Source: Ascoidea rubescens DSM 1968 (taxonomy: Eukaryota; Ascomycota; Saccharomycetes; Ascoideales; Ascoideaceae). From it: a DNA stretch of 64,000 nt. A model generated the notes under the pieces. It worked only from the letters and a program-made list of their open reading frames with translations. It did no database searches and was not told where the DNA came from. The translations under genes and the position numbers were made by a program. Shown here in pieces: positions 12,049 through 20,900 of this stretch (positions within the stretch are counted from its first letter, which is position 1; each line of letters starts with the position of its first letter). The stretch lies in assembly GCF_001661345.1 (NCBI RefSeq), contig NW_017962918.1:971939-1035938 (forward strand), given 5' to 3'.

Positions 12049-14523
12049 TCATTTTTCTTTCATTGACTCATTACCACCATTTACCACTTTATCTTTTTCC
12101 AACTCATCACTGCTGTTGTTGGTATTGAAATTGGGTGTGTATATAGAAAAATACCCACGATCAGAAGATTCTTCAATATCACTTATTTTATTCGAATAGT
12201 TCTCTTTATTTGCCTCTTGTATTATCTCTGCTAATAACTCTCGGAACTCCCCTTCACTCACAACCTTTTCTCGAAATGATATATTTCTAATAACATATAC
12301 TTTATTATTCTCAACACCTGGATACGTGAACAATTGAACACCTCGAATACTTAAACAAACAGCCTTAAAAAATATTTTGGGGTCATGAATTCTCGTACGC
12401 TTTTTTTGTTTCTTTATTTCTTCATGACTAGAAGCATCTAAAGAATCAATCGCAAAATCATCAAGAAAATCATCAGAAAAATACTCTACCCATATTGTCT
12501 TTTGCAAAATCTCATTATTCGGTTTATATTCAACCACCAATTTTGTCCAAAGCTTTGTTAATAAACTTGGACTTAAATGTGGTCCCTTAGAATGTTGATG
12601 TTCCACTAAAATATTTTTAAACGCATCAGGAATTTTTGGAGGCTCCTTTGATTCAACAATTTTTAAATTCTCATCTGTATCTAATGAAATCAGTAGACTA
12701 TTGTCGCTATTTTTTGATGTATCAACTCGATTTCTATTACCAACACCATTTGACCCATTTCCCAGGCTTTCTTTTTTGGACTTACTTGGTTCACTATTCA
12801 ATTCTATCTTTTCATTTCCATTTTTATTTTTATTTTTATTTTTATTTTTCATAGTATTTGACAAGGATAACCTTTTTCCTTGCTTATCTTGCTTATCTTT
12901 ATTCTCTTTATTTTTATCACTTTCTATCTTTGGTTTCAATCTAAATTCAATTTTTTTATTTTTATCCAAGAATACCTCATTACTATGTTTTTTATAGTTT
13001 TCTGATTGAGGGTCGCCTTTTTTTTCATTGATTTCTAACACAGCAGTTTCGGAAATAAGTTCATCATAATTAGGAGTTAGCTTTGTACGAGTGGGTAAGG
13101 GAGTACTTGTAGTAATATCTTTATTTTTAATGATTTGCTTGGATAAAGATATCTTGGATGAAGATATCTTGATTTTCTTATTTGATTTGGGATCTGGAGA
13201 AGTGCTTCTTTTTCTAGACAAGGATTTGAAAGAACTGCCATCAGATACTGTTAAAGTTCTGGAAGTGGTTCTTCGAGTTTGAGGTCCTTGTTGAAAATTT
13301 TCTTTTATAAGTTCAAAGTCATTTTCTTTGGGAGAAAGGTTTTTGGTTGTTTTTTTAGAATCAAACTGTCTTTTTGATGAAGTTTTCGACGATGATCTTT
13401 TTTGGTGTTTTTCGAGACTTCTAGATAAATTCTTTTTGTGTGATCTCGATTTTGAATCATGTCTTTTATTTTTATTTTTATTTCCTTTAAAATCATTTTT
13501 GTCCTTTTCATCATCACTGATATCAATAAAGTTCTCAACTAATTTTATAGGCGAGCTTAAAAAGGATTTTTCATCATGAGATCTCAATCTTGTAATCACT
13601 GAACCTGTAGGTAAATTGGCAGCTTTAGGAAACAAAATAGATTGATTTGAGTTTTCAGCATTCCTGAGACGTTTTGTTGATGATAGTCTTGGTTTTAAGA
13701 AACTTCTTGTTCTGGTTTTGGCCTTTAATGCTCTTTCACTTAACTTTGGAGCTGAAGAAGCTTGACCAGCTTCAAATTCGGGTGATCCAATAGATGCTAT
13801 TGAATCTGTCAGTTTAAAAGATTCATTATCACCAGATAATTTTTTCTTTTGCTCTTTCTTTTTTTTTAATGTGCTATTATTAGATATCTTATGAGTCTGA
13901 CTTGTTGTAGTAACATTATTATCATTTTTTTGGTTAATATGGCCATTTTGGAGTTCTGTCTTTTCAGTCAGAATTTTTTCTGTTGATTCTGAATCATTTC
14001 CAATTTCATGAAAGTTATTTATTAAATCTGAAAAGGGACTTTTTTGGCGGGTTCTTTCCCTTAGTTTTATTGGTGGCAGTTTAATTTTTTTTCTTTTTAT
14101 TTCAGACTTTTTCCCAATTTCTTCAATTGGAGTTCTTTGGTCTGAAGTTGAGAATGTGTCTTCAGCATTTGAATGTCTTGCAGGATCGTCAGCAAGATCG
14201 TCAGCAGCCTGTATTTGTTGTGGTTCAGCTGAGACGCGATTGAGCAAAGAAGAGTTCATGGCATCATTTGCCTCAGCAGCACTATCAATGCGCGATAAAA
14301 CCATTATAATATTGGAAATTTCCAGCTCTAACGTAGAGATCTTTGAATCCTTCATTTTCAATTCAATGTTGTGACTCACATTGAGCATCTCTAACAATTG
14401 CAAAAACTTTTCACTGTTATTGTCATGTTGGTTGAAGTTACTGTTGAAAAACGTTTTCAATTGATTTAGTTTGGCACTGAACAATGAAAAATTGGAGCCA
14501 GAAAGTGTAGGTAACACATCCAT
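12049..14523 (-). CDS. Unknown protein, first member of a tandem paralog pair
   Basis: Predicted 824 aa, no family recognised. The N terminus (about 25-75) is a predicted helix with EKFLQLLEMLN and KISTLELEISNI, probably a short coiled coil. The middle (about 100-620) is disordered, basic and Lys/Ser-rich, with a KNKNKNKN repeat near 12818-12850 and several RKR/KKK patches suggesting a nuclear protein. The C-terminal block (about 635-770) looks folded; it contains YKPNNEILQKTIWVEYFSDD and later KVYVIRNISFREK. The next gene upstream on the same strand has the same N-terminal and C-terminal blocks in the same order. A weak resemblance of the W-x-E-[YF] part to the GCR1_C/Hot1 DNA-binding domain was noted, but conserved tryptophans of that domain are missing. 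Chromatin or transcription work is a guess from the basic composition. Confidence 0.8.
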   Translation of the reverse strand: MDVLPTLSGSNFSLFSAKLNQLKTFFNSNFNQHDNNSEKFLQLLEMLNVSHNIELKMKDSKISTLELEISNIIMVLSRIDSAAEANDAMNSSLLNRVSAEPQQIQAADDLADDPARHSNAEDTFSTSDQRTPIEEIGKKSEIKRKKIKLPPIKLRERTRQKSPFSDLINNFHEIGNDSESTEKILTEKTELQNGHINQKNDNNVTTTSQTHKISNNSTLKKKKEQKKKLSGDNESFKLTDSIASIGSPEFEAGQASSAPKLSERALKAKTRTRSFLKPRLSSTKRLRNAENSNQSILFPKAANLPTGSVITRLRSHDEKSFLSSPIKLVENFIDISDDEKDKNDFKGNKNKNKRHDSKSRSHKKNLSRSLEKHQKRSSSKTSSKRQFDSKKTTKNLSPKENDFELIKENFQQGPQTRRTTSRTLTVSDGSSFKSLSRKRSTSPDPKSNKKIKISSSKISLSKQIIKNKDITTSTPLPTRTKLTPNYDELISETAVLEINEKKGDPQSENYKKHSNEVFLDKNKKIEFRLKPKIESDKNKENKDKQDKQGKRLSLSNTMKNKNKNKNKNGNEKIELNSEPSKSKKESLGNGSNGVGNRNRVDTSKNSDNSLLISLDTDENLKIVESKEPPKIPDAFKNILVEHQHSKGPHLSPSLLTKLWTKLVVEYKPNNEILQKTIWVEYFSDDFLDDFAIDSLDASSHEEIKKQKKRTRIHDPKIFFKAVCLSIRGVQLFTYPGVENNKVYVIRNISFREKVVSEGEFRELLAEIIQEANKENYSNKISDIEESSDRGYFSIYTPNFNTNNSSDELEKDKVVNGGNESMKEK

Positions 14524-14908
14524 TGATAACAGAACAAATGTTGTTGTGGTTCAGATAGATTAGAGATTAGAGGTTGTTAATCTGTTGTCAATCTGTTGTT
14601 AATCTGTTGGAAAGCGAGTTGTGGCTAAAGGCTGCTCCCTAGAAACAGCAATAACGAGCAATAACGAGACGAAGAGACGTCGACTGAAGCTGCTGCTGGA
14701 AAGGGCTCGAGCTCTGAAGCAAAATAGTCCTTTGAGCTAGCTGGTGGTGGTGGAGAAAGAAAAGAGAGCAGCTTTGGTTCTTTTGTTGGATGCGATCTGT
14801 GATTAAATTGAGTTTAAATTGGGTTTAAATTGAGTTTATTTAATATTTACTGTTTACGTGATAGAGCGTTTTGAGCGAGAAAAATATATAGTGTTGCGAA
14901 AGAAACCT
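14524..14908. promoter_or_regulatory. Region between the tandem paralogs, with short direct repeats
   Basis: 385 bp holding the promoter of the 12049-14523 gene and the 3' end of the 14909-17524 gene. Visible repeats are AATCTGTTG three times near 14578-14609, AGCAATAACG twice near 14646-14667, and three copies of a GTTTAAATTG-type unit near 14808-14838. A GACGTC palindrome lies near 14676. No hidden ORF is supported. Confidence 0.5.
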
Positions 14909-17524
14909 TCAAAACATGCTTATGCTGACCTTGAAATAGTCCAGTGGGAGTCTTTTCTTGAAGGCTACGTTGGTGATGATCCCCCTCTCAGTTCCAGTCG
15001 ATGGCGAGATGTATTTGCTTGTGCTGGTGTTGTTGTAGTGCTGCAACAACCTCTGTATCAAGTTCGAGGGCTTGATTTTGGTGATAACCAAAGGCGACTT
15101 CTTTGCAGTCTCGTTCTTTACTTCCTGCAATTTGATGATATCGTTGAGGTTCGACAAGAACACTCTATATTCTCTCCAAACTTTTCTCTGCAGAATAAAA
15201 TGGTTGGGAGCATAGTCTACCATGATGTTTAGAAAAATATCTGTAGTTTGTTGCAACAATTTTACTTCATCGCGTGTGTCTTTGATGTGTTTGTATATCA
15301 TTTCAAAGTAGTAGTCAGAGTATTTGGCAGACTCCACAGACTCCACGAGTTGTTGGTTCATTACTGGAGGATGTTCCTCATCAGGTTGGTTGGCTTGAGT
15401 GGTTTGAGTTGTCTGAGCTTCCTGGGTTGCAATCACTTCGGTTTCACTGCTTTCACCCAATTGGATTGGCTTATCTTTTGAACCAGCATTGTAGCTGGAG
15501 ACAGCTTCTTTTCTGGAGATGGTGTTATCAAGGGTGTTTGATTTATCGATATGTGCAGAATAATCGTTTTCTTTTTTGATATTCAATGTCGCCTTCTTGA
15601 TTCCGAAACTATGGATCTGATCTTCTAAAGATGAAATGTTTCTTTTAAGTGACAAGGAGGGTTTATTATTTTTGTTATTATCAGTTTTGTCGGTGTTGTC
15701 AATTGTTTTAATGTGGTTATCAATTTCATTAGTATTTGTATCAATTTGATCAGTATTAGTATTAGTATTAGTATTAGTATTAGTATTAGTATTAGTATTA
15801 GTATTAGTATTAGTATTAGTATTAGTATTAGTATTAGTATTAGTATNNNNNNNNNNNNNNNNNNNNNNNNNNNNNNNNNNNNNNNNNNNNNNNNNNNNNN
15901 NNNNNNNNNNNNNNNNNNNNNNNNNNNNNNNNNNNNTATTAGTATTAGTATTAGTATTAGTATTAGTATTAGTATTAGTATTAGTATTAGTATTAGTATT
16001 AGTATTAGTATTAGTATTAGTATTAGTATTAATATTAGTATTAGTATTAGTATTAGTATTAGTATTAGTATTAGTATTGATATCAATATTATCAATATTA
16101 TCAATTTTTTGGTTCTGGGTGGATTTTTTACTATCAATTTGAGAGGAAATTTCAATTATTTTTAGTACAATGTCATTTTTCTTGTCATCTTGTTTATCAT
16201 TTTGTTTATCATTTTGAGCAATATTATCAATTTGAGCAATATTACCAATTTGATCTTGAGGATCAGATGTTTGAAGTTGATTAGAATTTGGTTGTTTTAT
16301 ATTTAGATTGATTGTCATTGTGATATCCTTTGTTTGGCTATGGATATCTGTTTTTAGTTTTACATTATCAGAAATATTTGGATTTGTATTGTTTGCATTA
16401 TCTAGATCAAGATTGACATGCTCTTGAATAATTTGATTATCAGAAATTTTTGAATTGAAATCTTTCAAATTGTCTGTTAATAGAGTATTCAATTTTTGAA
16501 AATTATCAGATAAATTCAGATTAATAGATTGAAAAGATTCGTTAATTAGTTTATCTTTTTGTTCGATTGAATCATTTAAATTTTTAATCTGAAGATTTAA
16601 ATAATCTATAGTGTTTTGTCTTTTATGAATGTCAACAATGTAGTATAAATTTAGCAATTCTAAAAACTGGTTAAATTGCAAGATTTTATCATTGTTGGAA
16701 CAATTTTCTTTAAAAAAATTTTGGATTTGAATTGTTCTATTATTAATGGATTCAGATAAGAGCAATGGAAAATTAACAGTATTTTTGAGGCTCTCGATTG
16801 CATGTTTAATGGGATTGAAATTATCAGGTTTATTACTGGTATCATTACTAGTATTACCATTACTATTACTAGTATTACCATTACTATTACTAGTATTACT
16901 AGTACTGGTATTGGTATTAGTATTAGTATTGTTATTTATTTGATCGGGTTTATTGACATTATTGATATTATTGGTGTTGTTGGTATTATTGGTATTATTG
17001 TCACTGCTTACAGTACCAGTGTTAACATTAATACTGGAAGAGCTAAAATTGCGCTGAATTTTCAGCTGAGTATTTTGGAACTTGAGATTTTGCTGAGTAG
17101 AAGTGTCAGAATTGTTATTAATTGGACTGAAGCTGGAAGTCTGATGAATAGGTGATTTCTGAATTGGGGTATGAGAACTAATCGAATTAGACACCAAATT
17201 GATGTTAGCATTGCTGTTGTTTGCAAAAGGGTTGATGTTATTGAAATTTTGAGTGAATTGGTTGGCATTACCCAAAAGTGGCAGTGGATTTTGCTGTTGC
17301 TGTTGCTGAAGCTTTTGGATTTGATTGCTATGCTGTTTTTGGTGCAACTTTTGAACCTGTTGGTACTGCTGAAACTGAATCGCCTTGAGTTGTTGCTGTG
17401 TTTGATAATTGTGTGGAAAGAACTGTTGCTGTTGCAGTTTTTGTTGCAAGTCCTGGTTCAGCAGATATCCTGCAAACAAGTTACTGGTTTTGTTCTGGAT
17501 GACGTTCTGGTTGTTGTTGTTCAT
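14909..17524 (-). CDS. Unknown Gln/Asn-rich protein, second member of the tandem paralog pair, with an assembly gap
   Basis: About 871 codons as assembled, including 90 N bases. I chose ATG 17524 because the in-frame extension to 17818 would almost reach the divergent GEA gene and encodes Arg/Ser/Trp-rich leader-like sequence. Residues 1-130 are Gln/Asn-rich and prion-like. A helical block (about 270-320) has NQFLELLNLYYIVDIHKRQ and IDYLNLQIKNL, matching the N-terminal helix of the neighbouring gene. A Thr-Asn repeat surrounds the gap. The C-terminal block (about 739-870) has MVDYAPNHFILQRKVWREY and later RGIITNVAFKKR, which align with the neighbour's C-terminal block. I know no family for it. 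Both genes are on the same strand and 385 bp apart, which suggests an old tandem duplication. True length is unknown because of the gap. Confidence 0.8.
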   Translation of the reverse strand: MNNNNQNVIQNKTSNLFAGYLLNQDLQQKLQQQQFFPHNYQTQQQLKAIQFQQYQQVQKLHQKQHSNQIQKLQQQQQQNPLPLLGNANQFTQNFNNINPFANNSNANINLVSNSISSHTPIQKSPIHQTSSFSPINNNSDTSTQQNLKFQNTQLKIQRNFSSSSINVNTGTVSSDNNTNNTNNTNNINNVNKPDQINNNTNTNTNTSTSNTSNSNGNTSNSNGNTSNDTSNKPDNFNPIKHAIESLKNTVNFPLLLSESINNRTIQIQNFFKENCSNNDKILQFNQFLELLNLYYIVDIHKRQNTIDYLNLQIKNLNDSIEQKDKLINESFQSINLNLSDNFQKLNTLLTDNLKDFNSKISDNQIIQEHVNLDLDNANNTNPNISDNVKLKTDIHSQTKDITMTINLNIKQPNSNQLQTSDPQDQIGNIAQIDNIAQNDKQNDKQDDKKNDIVLKIIEISSQIDSKKSTQNQKIDNIDNIDINTNTNTNTNTNTNTNINTNTNTNTNTNTNTNTNTNTNTNTNTNTNTNXXXXXXXXXXXXXXXXXXXXXXXXXXXXXXXTNTNTNTNTNTNTNTNTNTNTNTNTNTNTNTDQIDTNTNEIDNHIKTIDNTDKTDNNKNNKPSLSLKRNISSLEDQIHSFGIKKATLNIKKENDYSAHIDKSNTLDNTISRKEAVSSYNAGSKDKPIQLGESSETEVIATQEAQTTQTTQANQPDEEHPPVMNQQLVESVESAKYSDYYFEMIYKHIKDTRDEVKLLQQTTDIFLNIMVDYAPNHFILQRKVWREYRVFLSNLNDIIKLQEVKNETAKKSPLVITKIKPSNLIQRLLQHYNNTSTSKYISPSTGTERGIITNVAFKKRLPLDYFKVSISMF
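15749..16078. repeat. ATTAGT hexanucleotide array with a 90-base assembly gap
   Basis: On the plus strand the unit is ATTAGT; on the coding strand it reads ACTAAT and encodes Thr-Asn. There are roughly 16 units to the left and 23 to the right of an N run at 15847-15936, with one ATTAAT variant in the right part. The N run is 90 bases, which keeps the frame, but the figure is an assembler's placeholder or estimate. The array is perfect enough to expect copy-number change between strains. Confidence 0.95.
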
Positions 17525-17908
17525 GGTGCTTCTGCTGCCGGAGAAGAAACTTCTGCAAACTCCACCAAAAAATACTCTCATCGAAAACGCGCGCCTTCCC
17601 AACACAGAAACTTCTGCTTTGGGCCAACCCCATAGGGAAACAACCCGATTCAGCACCTGCTCCTTTAGGCAGTCCCAAAAAGGCAGTCCTGGGGAAAGAC
17701 AACTGTTCTGATTCGCTTTGCTTCTTCTGCTGCTTCTGCTGCTGCTTCTTTTTCTTCTTCTTTTTCTTGTTCTTCTGCTGCTGCTGTGGTTGAAGTCTGT
17801 GTGAATTATCCAGCCCATCGCTCCAAAAAGACACTCTGTAACGTCTCTCAGAACACTCTCAAAGAGCTGTTCTTCTCCAGTGTCTGCTTTGTCTTCTACC
17901 AGTTCACC
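17525..17908. promoter_or_regulatory. Divergent promoter between the Gln-rich gene and GEA
   Basis: 384 bp between the starts at 17524 (minus) and 17909 (plus). It carries a long C/T tract with CTGCTG and CTTCTT repeats near 17725-17785, a common yeast promoter feature that could act in either direction. No TATA box or RNA gene is evident. Open frames on both strands extend into it but start with non-ATG codons or encode simple-sequence peptides. Confidence 0.5.
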
Positions 17909-20900
17909 ATGGGCGCTTCTTATGATCCTCCAACAACTGGAAATGCTGCTTCTCTCATTGATCCTTCTCCAGAACCTCTGCTTGATTCCAAGAACAACTT
18001 GAAGATTCCTCCCTTGAACTCAAATCTCATTTTACAGCCAATTGAGAACATCTCTGGCCTTGGGCACAGCGACACATTCAGCTCTCAATTGCATTCGACA
18101 AACCTTGGTCTTGGTCTTGATCTCACTGGAAATATCAACAACAATTCTCTAACTGATCGCAACGACGATGAAAACCAGAGGAAAATAAGACATCGCCATC
18201 AACAGTCGATCCAAATGTTCCAATCTTCCCAATCTCCCATCTCTTCCGAACATCCAAAGCTAAGTGTAATACCTGATGAAAATTTTTTGTTATCCTCGCC
18301 ATTGGAAAATAACACTATAATCGATCCAAACAACATCCAGCAAAATGTTTCCAATTTTAATCACAATTTCCAATTTGATTATAAAAATAACACCAATAAT
18401 GATGATAACTATAATGTTTATAGTAATTTGCTCTCAATTGACCCCATAACAATTGTCATCACTGAATGCATGCGTATTTCTTCAGAAATGAGAAAACAAT
18501 CAAGATTCTCGCAAACCAGTGTAGCTGCTATCCTTGGAACATCTTCAATTACAACTGGTTTATCTACTACAATCAAATTATTTAATGACGATAACTCAAA
18601 TTTTAATAAATCAAACAATAAAAAAAATATTAATAACAATAACAATAATAATAATAATAAATTTGCAAACAACAGCACTGATAATATAAGTAGTATAAAT
18701 AATAAATTTAAATCAATGAGAGAAATTAAATCAATGAGAGAAATTAAATCAAACTCAAGTTTGAAATCTTCCTCAAATGACTCAAATTTAAATGATTTAA
18801 CTAACAATAATAAAACCAATAACAATAATGATAATAATAATAATAATAAACAGGACAGTTTAAACAACTCAGATAACTCAATCAATTTTTCCAATAACAA
18901 CAACATTAATACCAACATCAATACCAATTCTAATACTGCCACAAATTTTCAAACAAACAACCCTTTATTATCTGGTTTTCTTCAATTAAGATCAATGCTA
19001 CTAAACATCTCTTCAATTAATCAAGTAGATCCCTTGACTTTATTACAACCTTTTTTACTCCTAATAAAATCTCCTACAACATCTGCTCATATAACTTTGC
19101 TTGCTTTGAACTCCTTATCTAAATTTATCAATTATAACATAATATCAATTAATAACATTTTGATTAATAACGACATCAACATAATCTCAGAAATCTTATC
19201 CTCTTTAACTCACTGCAAATTTGAAGCAAATGACCAAACTTTCGATGACACTGTTTTATTAAAAGTCTTGAATTTATTGCAAATCATTCTATCTCAAATT
19301 TTTAACATCAACCACTTCAATTTAAACTTTCAAAAATTTTCAAATGGTTTAATCTTAGAAATCATCCAAACTTGTCTAAATTTAGCTTGTAATAAAAGAA
19401 GAAATGAAATATTAAGAAAAAATTCGGAACAGTTAATCTTTGATTTGAATTTCAAACTACTACAATTTCTTAAATTTAAAACAATCGATTCTTTAAATTT
19501 TTTCCAATTAAACTCAAATTCAAATTCATATCCAAATTCAAATTCAAATTCAAATGACTTGTCTTTGTTAACTAAAAATCTCAACAACTTATATATAGAT
19601 GATATCAATTCAAATGTCCTAAATAATGATGAACTATATGACACACCTCTAAACTATTTATGCGTCAAAGATTATTTATCCATTTTAATCTCTATTCTAT
19701 CTCCCCAAAACAGATATTACCACACTGAATCAACCAAAATCTTGGCTATTAATATCATAAATTTTTCTTTAGAAACTTTTGGTAATTTTTTCATCTTTTA
19801 TAAAAATACTCTATTTCAATTGTTGAGAAATCCTTTATCTAAAAATCTTTTAATGATAATCTTAAACCCAGAAAGCACCCTACCAATCTTATCCTCCGCA
19901 TTAAACTGCTTTATAAATCTTATAATTATTCTCGGTGATCATTTAAATTCTCAAATCGAATTTGCTTTAGAAAACATTCTCAAATCAATTGTACCCGTTG
20001 ACTATTATCTTCAATCCGATTCGACTGAATTCAGAAATGAAAACACTTCATCTTTAAAACAAAACATCTTGAAGGAAAATCTTGAATCATCAAGATCAAA
20101 TACTCCAAGTCAAATTGCTAACATCAAATTTAATAAAGCCGCTTTCAATTCTAGATTGCCAATATCAAAAGAATTGATAATAGAATCTATAAGTCTATTA
20201 TGGATAAGATCTCATTTTTTTTTCTTAAATTTATTCATCAAATACGATTGTAAAAAAATTTCTTCTGTCAACTTATCCTACAATCTACTAATGTTTTTAA
20301 ATTCCCTAAGTTTTTCAAATTCTTCTATTTTCACAACTAACTCAGTTCCCCCAATATGTCTTGATGGATTGTGTAAATATATTGAGGGCATAGGTATAAG
20401 AATCAAATATTTAAAGTCAAATAATATAAAATTTCAAGATTTTTCAAATGGAAATTTCAAAGTTGACAAAAATTCCCCTTCCTATAAAACTTCAAACAAT
20501 TTACTACACACAAAATCACTAAAAGACGAATTTTTAAATTGTATTAAAATATTCAACACTAAAGGTATTAAAAAGGGATTACCTTTGCTAGAAGAAAAAA
20601 GGATTTTTTTTCACCCCAATGATTCTACTGAAGTTCGAAATAAAAAAATTGCTAGATTTTTCTATTTAAATTCAAATTATATTGATAAAAAGAGCATTGG
20701 TGATTATATTTCTAAAAGGCAAAACACTGGCATATTAAGAGAATTTTTATTTATGTTTGATTTCACCGGTTTAAGAGTTGATGAAGGTTTAAGAATTATC
20801 TTAAGAAAATTCAGACTACCTGGTGAATCCCAGCAAATAGAAAAGATTGTTGAACAATTTGCAGAAAAATATGTTCAAGACCAAAATCATCAACAAATTA

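Noticed and set aside
12636-12997. Plus-strand Phe/Leu-rich ORFs opposite the first tandem gene
   Set aside because: They are antisense of Lys/Asn-rich coding sequence and have no independent support.
12049-14523. Firm assignment of the tandem genes to the GCR1_C/Hot1 family
   Set aside because: Only a short W-x-E-[YF] stretch is similar; the second conserved Trp-Arg part and the FFSRR-like motif of that domain are not convincing in either protein.
15749-16078. ATTAGT array as telomere-like DNA or a CRISPR-like array
   Set aside because: It is a simple six-base coding repeat in frame, without spacers and not at a chromosome end; it encodes Thr-Asn.
17525-17818. 98-codon N-terminal extension of the Gln-rich tandem gene
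   Set aside because: It would leave only about 90 bp to the divergent GEA start, and it encodes Arg/Ser/Trp-rich sequence from a CTG/CTT-rich promoter tract. ATG 17524 is preferred.
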